Source: Adiantum capillus-veneris
Lineage: Eukaryota; Streptophyta; Polypodiopsida; Polypodiales; Pteridaceae
DNA: 60,000 nt
Reading direction: 5' to 3'
NCBI GenBank assembly: GCA_014529385.2
Contig: CM043957.1
Span: 82,679,881-82,739,880, forward strand
Both the position numbers and the translations under genes were made by a program. Numbering within the stretch: the stretch's first letter is position 1; the number at the start of each line of letters is the position of its first letter. Below the pieces are notes generated by a model. That model made no database searches. It was not told the DNA's origin and saw nothing but the letters and a program-made list of their open reading frames with translations. Of this stretch, positions 1-13,550 are shown piece after piece.

Positions 1-183
1 TAGAACCTTAGCTTACTTCAACATTAAATTTGGCTAACTGTACACTAGAAATTTAAACAACATTTTATATAAACCCATTAATGCTTTCTCAATCCCATTT
101 GATTTATCTCTTTTCTGTTGTTGTATTACCCTTAATAGGTTTTCTCAATCTCGTTAAGTTGTTGAGCCCTTTGATACACATGT
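1..183. other. Left-edge sequence, nothing identified
   Basis: AT-rich sequence before the first recognisable repeat. It may be the upstream part of the Penelope-like relic that follows, but I see no coherent reading frame here. Confidence 0.4.
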
Positions 184-341
184 TCTTACCAATGACACTA
201 GCATTGGCAGACATGTAATGTTAAAAGATGGTTTTTGTAAAGGTATTAACCATATTCCTATGTCTTACCAATGACACTAGCATTGGCAGACATGTAATGT
301 TAAAAGATGGTTTTTGTAAAGGTATTAACCATATTCCTATG
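184..341 (+). repeat. Perfect 79-bp tandem duplication
   Basis: Copy 1 is 184-262 and copy 2 is 263-341; I see no mismatch between them. Because 79 is not a multiple of three, the duplication shifts the reading frame of the coding relic it lies in. It is therefore a lesion that followed loss of function, or that caused it. The lack of differences suggests it is recent. Confidence 0.95.
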
Positions 342-1740
342 GTTCCCTTAGACCCTGTTGAAGTTACAAAAGAAATGATCATTGGTTGGTCAAAGATATG
401 TAGTATTTTGGGTATTGATGAATGTGTTTTGCACCACAATATTATTTCTCAAAAAATTGATGAAGCATTTAGAATCAAATTTCCTTCACATAGGTTTAAT
501 CAATTATCTTGATTTAAGGACCCTAATTTGATGAATGAATTTGATTTTTTGCATGAACACCTATTTATTTGTGGCCTAGATAAGTCCTCCCAAACCCCCA
601 TATTGATTTGTAAAAAATTGGCCCGTCTAGTGGCTTATAAAAGACTATCATTTAGTGAATTTCAAATATCTCACAGACTTGAGGAGGACATAATTGTGGA
701 TGTCCTTCAATTCTCCTCGATGAATGAGATATTATTACTATCTAAACATACTCTTCCCTATCTCATGGGTAATCACAAAATTCACAAGGAGGAATTTAGA
801 TGGATAACCAATGCACATGACCGTATATTCTCTCCATTGACTAACCTTATGGCATCAATTCCTAGGGCAGTAAACATTGGCCTTAGTGAATACACTGAAG
901 GATTTCATATTAAACTAAGGATCTTCTCAAGGGTTACTACAAATGGCTATTGGATTATCAATAATCAATATGTTTTTTTGATAAACATACCAGATAAAAT
1001 ATTCTTAGCATATTCTTTTGATATAAAAGCTTGCTATACAACAATACCACATTATGGTAATAATGGATTGGATGACACAATAGAACATATAATAATGGTA
1101 CTTAGCAGAATGGGTTATAAAGGATTTAAGAAATCTAAAAAAAATAATATTCTCACCAAAAAACATAAAAGAGATTACATGGTCATTTGAATTCTTTATT
1201 ACTTTGAAGCATTTTTTGTTGGATAACTGTGTGTTAAAACTAGGAACTTGCATATTTTATCAGAAGCAAGGGATCTCAATGGAATATGCGTGTTCTCCTT
1301 TATGCAGTAATCTCTATTTAGCATGGTTTGAGTTGGAATATATCCGCAAATTGTCAAGACTACAAAAAATTGACATGTTGCAGGCATTTTTATATTCATG
1401 GAAACACATGGATGATCTCCTATTTATTAACAATTGGTACATATTGCAATGCCGCTTTTGACACACATACTACTTCATACTTGTGTATTACAATCAAATT
1501 GATTCATCCCTTTCGTGGGGAGTCTGATACCTTCACATGTTGAAAAAAAGACATATTACCAGGAGACCATGTGAATTTTATTCATGCACACAATAACAAA
1601 CCAAAACAAATGGCCAAAAAGGTTTGCATATCTCAGGTGCTTCCTATTATTTACAATGTGTCGAATACATCATTCAAATTTATTGATTTGTCTCGACTTA
1701 TTAGCCTTTTTGAAAAAAATAGTTTTTGTCAAAATAGGAT
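263..1740 (+). pseudogene. Penelope-like reverse transcriptase relic
   Basis: A decayed protein-coding stretch read in at least three pieces. 263-1190 is one frame with an in-frame TGA at 510-512. 1204-1461 is a second frame. About 1570-1740 is a third. Visible RT-like signatures include an FRWITNAHDRIF block near 810, an FDIKACYTTIP block near 1018-1053 (compare the S-x-DI-x-x-YTxIP motif of Penelope-like RTs), a QGISMEYACSPLCSNLYLAW block near 1270-1325 (compare G-I-x-M-G-x-x-x-SP-x-x-NL), and HMDDLLFINN near 1405-1435 at the place of the catalytic Y-x-DD box. The last piece resembles the RT thumb. No GIY-YIG endonuclease or terminal repeat was found. The order of motifs fits Penelope-like elements better than LTR or LINE RTs. 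The family call is inference from motif style. Confidence 0.6.
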
Positions 1741-1890
1741 CACTTAACATATTGTACATTTATCTCAAGATTAATCAATCCTCCAAGATTAGAATTGATG
1801 TATCACTACTTGTTAAGCTTTTGGTGGGGAATAGGTAACCTTGGTGGCCTATCGCACACCAAGTGGACCTTTCCTCTGGTTGGGGGAGGG

Positions 1891-2521
<631 letters not shown>

Positions 2522-3842
2522 CTAAGGTTCCAAAATTCAAAGGTTGTGTCCAAAGGTCAACCCTAGGGAAAATTGGATGCTTTGTGTGTGCCCTTAAAGT
2601 CTTTGCACATCCCTACATGGGAGGGGGCGAGCTCTAAAGGTAGGGGATGAGAGAGAAAGCCACACACACACACACAGGCTCCCTTTACACAAAGGGAATG
2701 AGGGACACATGTCAGCTCCCTAGGCCAGATGCCCACAAGGTGTGCCCAATTTCTATTGGATGACCCTTGAAGTGGACCAATGAGAATTAAGCTAGAGTAA
2801 ATCTAGTTTAATTAATTTAAAAACATTTAATAAAAGAAACCAATGAGAATTAAGTCTCCTAGAAGACTATTGGGCAGTCTCCCAAGGGGTCCAATGAGCA
2901 TTCATAGCCCCATGGCTTGCCTGATTCCTATTGGCCAGGAGGCAAAGGGGTCCAATGAGAGTTTAGTTTAATTATTTAATTACCTAAAGCTCTCACAAAA
3001 GGGGAAAGGGGGACACATGTCAGAAGGCTATCACTTATGCTGCTTAATTGTAATTGGGGAGGGCCAATGAGGCTTCAGCAAGAGCAATTAGCAAGAGGGC
3101 TCGCCCAAGAGAGAGAGGGGGCTGATTTTTGCAAGGCATTATCACACACACACTCACACAAGCTCATGTGTGAAGAAAGAGAAGACTATCTCTTCCCAAG
3201 CTTTAATGGAGAACTCATCACCTACTCCAAGCTTGTGAGATAGAAGCCTACATCAACACTCTCTTGGCATGTGGATGCAAATCCAACCAAGAGCCAAGCT
3301 TCAATGCATGCTCATCTCCTCTACCAAGCTAATTACTAAGCTAAGCTATGCTACATATGAGTGATTATGTGAGGAGATGTATATCTTTCTCGTAAGATAC
3401 TCCTTCTTCCTCTCAATCTACTCTCATACCCTGCTAGCTCTCACCATCTTCGAAGGTGTGTGAGGTCTTGGGTCTGAGAACGGGGATAATTCAAGTTGTG
3501 TTTGTTAAGTGTTTTGCTTAGTGCATGAAGTTTCCATCTTCATTGCACTAGCTAGTCTTGAAGGAACACAAAGAATTGTATTGTACAATGTCTCTCTTGA
3601 TGGGAGAAACCATAACAAAGCCTTTTGGAGGGGGGACCGGCTCCATGAAAATCCGGTCCTCAACTGTTGTCAATAGCTTAATTTCTCTCTCTTTTGAAAG
3701 TATTGTCGATGCTATCTAACTAGGTGTTATGCTTTTTGTTGCTCTCTCCACCCAAGCACTCTTGTAATTCTCATTAGGAATCTATTCTAATGAAATGCCC
3801 ACTATGTTCATGCTAATTTCCGCTACACATAAGTTATTAGGC
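2522..3842 (+). repeat. Dispersed CCAAT-array repeat, copy A (LTR-like)
   Basis: Shares long collinear blocks with 9950-10904 (copy B), 32681-34126 (copy C) and, more diverged, 48835-50135 (copy D). Diagnostic blocks are a GGGGCGAGC box followed by a CA microsatellite (2661-2676, only 8 repeats here), GACACATGTCAG, ten CCAAT/ATTGG boxes between 2746 and 3068, AAATCCAACCAAGAGCCA, and GGAGGGGGGACCGGCTCC near 3631. No ORF runs through it. Length, absence of coding capacity and promoter-like box content suggest an LTR or other non-coding end of a retroelement, but neither terminus nor a target-site duplication could be fixed. Strand is arbitrary and follows the shared orientation of the copies. 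Confidence 0.7.
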
Positions 3843-3858
3843 AAACTGTGCAAGCTAG

Positions 3859-6035
<2,177 letters not shown>

Positions 6036-6500
6036 AAAACGTTATCTAGTAGTTCCTTATCGGTTCTTAACATTGCTTCGGTTAATGATTGGATTTCTCT
6101 TCTTGCATCTTCCAGAAAAGACCCTTCTAGCCTTGACTTCCTTCTTAATGTTCCCTTTATTCATACTCAAGATAGTGCTAATTTGGACTTTTACGTTTCC
6201 TCTCTTTCTCCTTTTGTAAAAAGACTTTAATTTATTAATAACATCCCTATCTTGCCTTTAGAAATAAAAAAAACTAAAAATGTGATCAACCCTCTTTTAG
6301 ACTTTGGTCTCCTTGATCCACAAGAACAAGAAGCCCTCACTGCCCTTGTAGAGTTGGATTCTATTCTTGACAACCAACTTTGGAATTTTGAGCTTATCAA
6401 CCATTGTGCACCTTTTTTGATCAGCTCTTTGGCCTTACTATGCAACGATATTGTGGTGGAAGTTGTGGAGCAGTGTAGAACCATAACTTTACAAGCTAAA
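6036..6500 (+). pseudogene. Unidentified coding-like fragment with one in-frame stop
   Basis: Frame open from 6036 to the AC microsatellite except for one TAA at 6228-6230. The translation has natural-looking composition across both sides of the stop: it is leucine-rich and helical in character, with blocks such as LDFLLNVPFIHTQDSANLDF before the stop and LLDFGLLDPQEQEALTALVE after it. This continuity argues for a decayed exon or ORF and against chance. I do not recognise the family. No ATG is convincing, and the C-terminal side is cut by the microsatellite at 6504. The fragment could be host-derived or transposon-derived. Confidence 0.35.
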
Positions 6501-6502
6501 CA

Positions 6503-6608
<106 letters not shown>

Positions 6609-6914
6609 CACACCACACTTATCTAGCTAAAAATTCCTTGACTAACCCTTGGCTAGCTACTTCCCTCTTTGGTAATCTCACTCTCGCTATCTTGATGGCA
6701 ATGCCTTTGTTAAATCTTGGCCGAAAGCTTGAATGCATTGGTATCCTTTATCCATAACCTCTTCAGTTTGGCAATTAACGACCCATGTCCTTAGAAAAAG
6801 GTCTTTTTTAACATTGGGCATCATTATTCTCCATGAGTATGTCATACACTAGCTCAATTATGAGCATAGTTGGCTTTATAAGGTGATATTCCAAAGCCTA
6901 TATAGAATCCCTAC

Positions 6915-7108
6915 AATAACTTGGCAGGAACCGATCCTCCTTTGATGACGGGACAATGCCGTGATCTTAGGACAATTTGCTTCACATTTTGGGTCTTGAT
7001 AGTGTCCCTACACAAGCTTTGCATGATCCGATCCTTCTTTGATGAATGGATAACGCCATGATCCGAGGACAGGTGGTGCCACATTTTGGGCCTTGATTGC
7101 TCCATATT
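6915..7108. repeat. Diverged tandem duplication, about 97-bp unit
   Basis: Two adjacent units share CCGATCCT-CTTTGATGA, a GCC(G/A)TGATC block and CACATTTTGGG-CTTGAT blocks in the same order with an offset of about 97 bp. Many substitutions separate them, so the duplication is older than the perfect ones at 184 and 14941. Confidence 0.75.
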
Positions 7109-7213
7109 TTTTGAGTACTTAGCTTAGTAGATACAAAAGTGTTATTAAACCCTATGTATGGCTCTCTATATCGCCTGGCAGTGCACTACTTGCCCTAAGT
7201 TGCATACTCATTG

Positions 7214-7216
<3 letters not shown>

Positions 7217-7254
<38 letters not shown>

Positions 7255-7276
7255 AATAAATATATATATATATATA

Positions 7277-7328
<52 letters not shown>

Positions 7329-7337
7329 ACACACACA
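7217..7337. repeat. Compound microsatellite (CT)n-(TA)n-C37-(AC)n
   Basis: In order: (CT)n at about 7219-7253, a short AT spacer, (TA)n at about 7259-7277, an uninterrupted run of 37 C at 7278-7314, then (AC)n to about 7337. Very long pure C runs are rare in plant DNA and are hard to sequence and assemble, so the exact length is uncertain. Confidence 0.95.
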
Positions 7338-9046
7338 AATACATGCACTCGTAATCTACCGATGCGACCATACGACACCAAGGCTTGTTGGCTCTCAAAT
7401 GCAAGTGCGATATGGATTCTTACAACTAGGTAGGAAACTCTGTCTATACTGAGATAAATGGTAGTTGGATGAATGACCATACTAAGAAGGTTTCCTTGGT
7501 TGAGTTATGTCATTTCTCCAAATCGTTCACATAATACAGATTTGTTTGGGGATTTTGGTTTAACTCAAAAACGTGCAGGTAACTTTGCTGGCTTTTTTTT
7601 GTAAGTAAGTAATCATGAACATAAACTTGCAGGTTGACTGAGCATCACACATGCATTATCAATATCTCATTGAAAAGGTTTGAATAACTCCCAACTACCT
7701 GGTTGGAGTTTATGTCTAGGAAACACAGGAAATGGTTTTATATTGTGAAGTTCTTTGCCCTTACATTAGCTGGAATACGTCGTTATATGTTTCGCTTGAT
7801 GCTGACACAGTAAAAGGTATGTGTATTGATCCTTACAATAGCTCGAATATGGAATTATGTATGGTGATTGATGTTGAATTAATAAAGATATCTGGTCCTT
7901 TTTTGACAAAAAAAATGTGCTCAAACAAACAAGTTGCTGGAAAATTTTCTTTGGAATTCATGACAGCGGCTTGTTTTGAAAACTGGTTTTTGGCTTCTTT
8001 TTGGACATCTGTGAATGTATGATCAATAGGTGGTGACCTACCAACAAGATTGCAGCTTGGAGATGATGATGAAAGGCCATATGATGGCTACCTCATAAAG
8101 ACAGTGTTATTGGACTTGTACGTTACTGTGACAAATGAGACATACTTTATCAAAATAGTTTGATGCTAGCTTTTTAGGCTATTTCAAATAGATGGATATA
8201 CAATCATCATGATTCTAACAGTGTAAAGATTTTCCTATCAAGCCCTTTTTGAATGTTTGTCAAAAAAACCAACAAGATGTTGGAAAAAGTTTGCTGGCTT
8301 ATAGATCAGCAGCTGATGTGGGTAATTTTTTCAATTTTTTGGGGCAATTGATGATAGTGGTGGCTCTAGTCCCAAGATGTACGCTTTTAACTTTTTGTCA
8401 TAACATGATATGCTAGATTAAAATTAGTTTTTGTAAGAAAAAAACCTCCTTAATGAGAAGTCATTGGCTTCATAGACACTTAGATGGGTGATTTTATATT
8501 TGGAAATAAAAAGCAACATTTGAACTATTGGATTTCTACACTGGACAAGTGGATCACCAAATATGTCCAACACTTGTTGAAGTTCATACATTTTACTTGC
8601 ATTTTTACATAACGATTGGCATTGAATAAGCCAAGAAATAATGATTATTTGACTATTGAAAGTTGTCAATTTAATTAAAAAAGCCCTAATCCTCCTATGA
8701 GGGTCTCTTTAGAGATGGCAGTTTTACTGATTTCTTTTGACATTTTCTTCAAAATACGAGCAAGATGCTGTCCAATTTTGGTAAAAAAGGCTACTTGATT
8801 CTAGTGAGATATTAGAAATATGTTTATTTTGGTATTGGTGATACTAAATGATAGTTTGTAGGATAGACTGTAAGCTAATTCTGTAGGTGTGACATGGATA
8901 ACAACTGGAGCCAGTTTTGACAATTGTAATACGCACAAGCATAGCTAGTTCTCACTGAATTCTTTTGTATGGATGCAGGTAACAATTGGATCCTTCTCCT
9001 TGTAGGGTTAGTGGAGGTTTGTCTCTAGGGAATGGATATCGTCAAA
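7338..9046. other. Gap without recognisable genes
   Basis: AT-rich sequence. A 96-codon frame at 7732-8022 (+) has no recognisable motif and no supporting context, so I do not call it a gene. No repeat links to other parts of the window were seen. Confidence 0.35.
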
Positions 9047-9120
9047 GTGGATCATATCAATAGCAATACTTGGAGAAAGGAAAGTGAATCATATCAATAG
9101 CAATACCTGGAGAAAGGAAA
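9047..9120. repeat. 37-bp tandem duplication
   Basis: Units 9047-9083 and 9084-9120 both read GTG(G/A)ATCATATCAATAGC followed by AATAC-TGGAGAAAGGAAA. They differ at about two positions. Confidence 0.9.
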
Positions 9121-9339
9121 ATCTACATTAAATATTTTTTCATTCAATAGAGATTTTGGCTAATGTAAACTATTAAAATAAACAGTTGTTTGACAGTATG
9201 TTATATACATGTAACTTATCTCTTGAATATATTGTCAATGTCTTATACACTTATCATTGCCATTGTCCATATGTAAAATATGATCTACTCCATTGTATGG
9301 TTCAATAGTTTGTATAATCAAACTATTGTTAGGATTTTC

Positions 9340-9453
9340 ATTTCAAACACAAACACAAACACACACGCACACGCACACGCACGCGCGCACACACACACAC
9401 ACAAAGAAGGAGAAATCTTGAACCCTTTCAAGTGCACGCATGCGTGCACGCAT

Positions 9454-9484
<31 letters not shown>
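9340..9484. repeat. Alternating purine-pyrimidine AC/GC tract
   Basis: ACAAACACAC, CACGCACACGCACGCGCGC and (AC)n, then after a short unique spacer GTGCACGCATGCGTGCACGC at about 9433 and (AC)n to 9484. The 9433 block is close to a perfect palindrome. Long strict alternation of purine and pyrimidine with CG steps is the classic Z-DNA-prone pattern. Confidence 0.85.
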
Positions 9485-9486
<2 letters not shown>

Positions 9487-9949
9487 TGGAGGCAAAACCT
9501 TCTTCTTCTTCTTCACTAACTAAAGATGAAAAGTCTACAATTTTTATAAAAAGGGAAAATGAACATATAAGAGAAAAATAGACAAATGAGCCATCACTCA
9601 GGTAGGTACATCAAGTCGGTGTAGTCCAGCTATAGTATCACTAGCGACAATATTTGCGTCCACCAAGGCTCACTAGTGATGATGAATGTCTGTGTGATAG
9701 TCCCGGGGAGGTCACTTAATAAAAATGTAACCTATCACGTGAGTTCAACAGAAGGGTATTTAAAGTTCTTGGAACTTACAAAAATATATATACAAAAAGG
9801 CATTATTTTTTCAAATTTGAAAAAAACTTGCAGATTTTAAAAGAAAAGGGTACTCTTGAACGCACGTGATATGGTAGTTTTACACATAGTGAACCCCCCG
9901 AGGTGATAGTCATCCAGGAGTAATATATGTTGAGATTGACATCTCATCG
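9485..9949. other. Gap without recognisable genes
   Basis: AT-rich sequence with a run of CTT trinucleotides near 9500 and no coherent frame. Confidence 0.35.
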
Positions 9950-10340
9950 TTCCCCCTCAAACTCTCTCTTAATAACTAATATCTAATTCTCCTAAATGAT
10001 TTTCTCATGTTAAACTAATCATTTAATACGGGGAAGTACCAGGGGAGAAAAAGCTAGAATATTGGTTAAGCTGGCAGACCGTCGGCCACAGTAGGGATCC
10101 AAAGGAGGGAAAATAGGGATTTAAAGGGGGGGCCATCTGCAAAAGAGAAATGTGCAACATAAGATTTAAAGACCCTAAGGTTCAGCCCATTAAGACTTCC
10201 AAAATGCTAAGGTTCCAAAATTCAAAGGTTGTGTCCAATGGTCAAGATTAGTAAAATTGAATGCTTAGTGAGTGTGCCAAAAAAGTCTTCATGACTCCTA
10301 CATAGGAGGAGGCGAGCCCTGTAAGTAGGGGATGAGAGAG

Positions 10341-10399
<59 letters not shown>

Positions 10400-10904
10400 G
10401 AATCCCTTTACACAAAGGGAATGAGGGACACATGTCAACTCCCTAGCCTTGATGCCCACAAGGTGCACTCAAATCCTATTGGATCGCCATGGAGGTGGAC
10501 CAGGGAGGTGTAACAATGAGAATTAGGCTAGAGTAAATCGAGTTTAATTCATTTAAAAACACTTAATAAAATAACCAATAAGAATTAAGCTCTCTAAAAG
10601 ACTATTGGACAGTCTCCCAAGGGGTCCAATGAGCATTCAATAGCCCAATGGCTTCCCTTATTCCTATTGGCTAGAAGACAAAGGGGTCCAATGAGAGTTT
10701 AGTTGCATTATTTAATTACCTAAAGTTCTCACAAAAGGGGACACATGTCACAAGGCTATCACTTATGCCTCTTAATTCCTATTGGCTAAGCTTAGAAAGG
10801 TCCAATGGGAAGCCAACATGAGGAATTAGCAAGAGGGGTCGACCAAGATGAGAGAGGGGGGCTGATTTGTGAAGGCATTATTCCACACACACTCACTGTA
10901 GTTG
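9950..10904 (+). repeat. Dispersed CCAAT-array repeat, copy B, truncated
   Basis: Matches copy A from about 10208 onward. It also carries a further upstream part (from about 9970: a CTAATATCTAA block and a TGATTTTCTCAT-TT block) that is shared with copy D near 48845. The homologous microsatellite is (AC)26 at 10343-10394. Nine CCAAT/ATTGG boxes follow. The copy stops abruptly at about 10902, where minus-strand Copia RNase H sequence begins. The missing 3' half is present in copies A and C. Confidence 0.7.
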
Positions 10905-11500
10905 TGAAACACTGGGTTTTGAGCCAATTGTATGCTGCTAAGTCTTTCACAATAGATGACAACCAGCCTCTGTACCTGTATTCCAAAGTGTTGAAATAGC
11001 AATCCCGACCATGCTACCTCACATGCCACCATTACAACACTCCTACAATCTACCTCTATACTTGATAGAGAAACCGTAGGTTGCTTCTTGTTGCTTTATG
11101 CGATAGTAGCACTCCCAACATATGAAAACATGAATCCACCAATAGACCTATGATCCTATGTGCTACCAGTCCAATTTGCATCTGTGTAACCATAGAGATG
11201 CAAATGAATATCAACCTTGTAAAGAATGCATGATCCAAAGTAGTACTCACATAGCACAATGTGCACCTCACTCCATCCACGGTGTGGCTTTCTGGGAGAT
11301 TGCATGAACTGACTCACCAATCCAACTGTGTAACTCAAGTCTAGACACCAGATAGCCACGTAGATCCAACTATCCACAATCCTAACATTCTCAAACACTT
11401 GACCTACATCATTTTTCAACGTCAAATTTTGATCCAAGGGCATTCCAATAGGCTTAAAATAATCCATACCATACTTTTTCAACATTTTCAAAGCATATTG
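10905..11500 (-). pseudogene. Copia RNase H relic
   Basis: The minus-strand translation shows hallmarks of the Copia RT-RNase H tail: MLKKYGMDYFKPIGMPLDQN, a DLSYTVGLVSQFMQSPRKPH block, HLYGYTDANWTG (the RNase H DADWAG-type motif), and further down KQPTVSLSSIE, IYCERLSSIQLAQNPVFH. Several frames are needed to follow it. The protein stops within the last conserved block, at the junction with repeat copy B. Confidence 0.8.
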
Positions 11501-11579
11501 CCTTTGTGACAGCCATACACCCTTATGTGTAAATAAATGCCAGAGAAGTAATGTAAATTTTCCAAATCTTTTATCTCAA

Positions 11580-12310
11580 TTTCTTGCATAAGGAGGGCCT
11601 ATAAACCCTCTACTTCAGTTGCAATATCTTTTCCAACAATCAAATCATCCACATAGATGCATATCACCAAAATTCTTGGTTCATTCTTTCGCAGATACAA
11701 TGAATTATTTGCATAAGACATCTCGAATCCCAAAGAGATGAGGAATGCCACAATCCTCTCATACAAAGCTCTAGGTGCTTGCTTCAACCACCCATATAAT
11801 TCTTTCTTTAACCTACATACAAGAACACGTAGCCTAATATTCACATAACCTTGTGGCTACTCCATAAAGACAGTCGCATCCAAATCTCCATTCAAGAAAG
11901 CATTCATTATATCCGTTTGTTTCAACATCCATCCTATACCTTCAACCACTATAATAAACACATGAATGGTAACCATCTTGTCTACAAGGTTGAGCAAATC
12001 CTTATAATAAATCCAATGCTTTTTTGCATAAACCTTGGCCACAAGCCTTGCTTTGTACCTACTCACATTGCCATCAACATTGTGCTTTATCTTGTAGCCC
12101 CATTTGCATCTAATTGCCTTTTTTTTCCTTTGATAATGGCACTAAATCCCATGTTCCATTTGCATCAAGGTTAACCATCTCCTCATCCATAGCTTGATGC
12201 CATTTCTCATAATTGACAACATCTTCAAAACAAGTGGGTTCTACTTCCTGTTGAATGTTTTCCATATATGCACAATGGAAAACCACTCTCTCTTGCACCG
12301 AAGTCTTCAC
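11580..12310 (-). pseudogene. Copia reverse transcriptase relic
   Basis: Pieces in order on the minus strand are: FEDVVNYEKWHQAMDEEMV and NGTWDLVPL (start of the RT domain, 12110-12310); YKARLVAKVYAKKHWIYYKD, then MLKQTDIMNAFLNGDL (11857-12066); LVCRLKKELYGWLKQAPRAL and ICIYVDDLIVG (11599-11844, with the catalytic YVDD intact). Stops and frame shifts separate the pieces, so no functional enzyme can be made. The motif set is diagnostic of Ty1/Copia RT. Confidence 0.9.
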
Positions 12311-12637
12311 AGAGGATACACCAAACTCTTTATCTAAAATCTGCTTTAACCACTACTATCACCATCATCATGACCAACACTCAAATTTGGAAGCTTAGGG
12401 GCATCATCAAAAATTTCCTTTCCTTTTCTTAATACATTTGAAGAGTTAGCAGTACTCACTCTTGCATGTAACCTACCACGTTATGGGTTCTCACCATGGC
12501 TTGCACTAGGTGACCTTGGGGACCACTCAAAACCTAAGACTTCACATCTATATTTTTTGATACCACATTATCTCTTACATCAGCCCCTAAATAATTATTC
12601 ACATTAGCATAACAGCTTGCCATTTCATAAAAAAACA

Positions 12638-13460
12638 TCACTTATATCCTTTCTTCTCAAAGGAATATCCAATGAACACACATTTTTTTGCTTTCAGGTC
12701 AAGCTTACTTCTCAACTCATGTGACACATGCACATAAGCAATACATTTGAACATTTTAAAATCTAATACATTTATTTTTTCACCACAAAAATTCTCTTTT
12801 GGCGTCATATCATGCACTAGAGTAGTAGGGGTCATCTTCATAATGTAAACATCTGTAGCATTAGCCTCATCCCAATAACAATGAGGCATTTAGACTCACA
12901 ATTTGTTTGCATTTCAATGGCTTTAAATGTTGGAAAACCTATAACCATCTCTTTAGTCTTTATTGCCCTTTACAAATTTACATGACAAATACATTTGTGC
13001 TAGATCTCAATATTTGGAACAATGCCTACACCTTATGCAAACATGGAAGCATTCACCTTGGGAACATCTACATCCAAAGTAAACATTCTACCCACTTTCT
13101 TTCCTTGCACAACCATCCTTCCATTCTTTTTATGCTCTTTTACAAAGAGACCATCTAGATTAAACTTGACCTGCAAACCTTGCTTAACCATCTACCCAAC
13201 ATAAACCAAATTCTTTTGTGATATTAGGTACATGTAGTACATCAACCAAATACTTTACTTTACCATTTGTCTCGCTGACAATGGTACATTTATTATATGC
13301 ATTATGGGATGTGCAATATCATCCCCAGTGTCTACATATCCAAGACTCTACAAAGTTTGCATTTTCTTGAACACTCACCATGAATGGTCATGTGATTTAA
13401 CGCACCTAAATCCACATAACAAAAATTATCCCCAGACTTTGCCATATTTGCGGACATATA
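12638..13460 (-). pseudogene. Copia protease and integrase relic lacking the catalytic core
   Basis: From 13460 downward the minus strand gives a YVDLGALNHMT-like protease site (Copia normally has W-x-x-DSGA-x-x-HM), a GKVKYLVDVLHVPNI block, a pre-integrase block with KVGRMFTLDVDVPKV, then at 12889-12638 the late-integrase block KENFCGEKINVLDFKMFKC and KKCVFIGYS. The DDE core that should lie between the pre-integrase zinc finger and this late block is absent. The join is near 12900, so an internal deletion removed it. Confidence 0.75.
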
Positions 13461-13550
13461 GTTTATACACTACAAATAGCCTTGCAAGCTCATCTACATA
13501 TTTTCTGTGGCTATATAATAATTTTGATGTCTGCTCTTTAGACAATCAGT

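Noticed and set aside
7732-8022. 96-codon frame as a possible host gene
   Set aside because: No recognisable domain, no coding neighbour or splice pattern, and length within chance for AT-rich DNA of this size.
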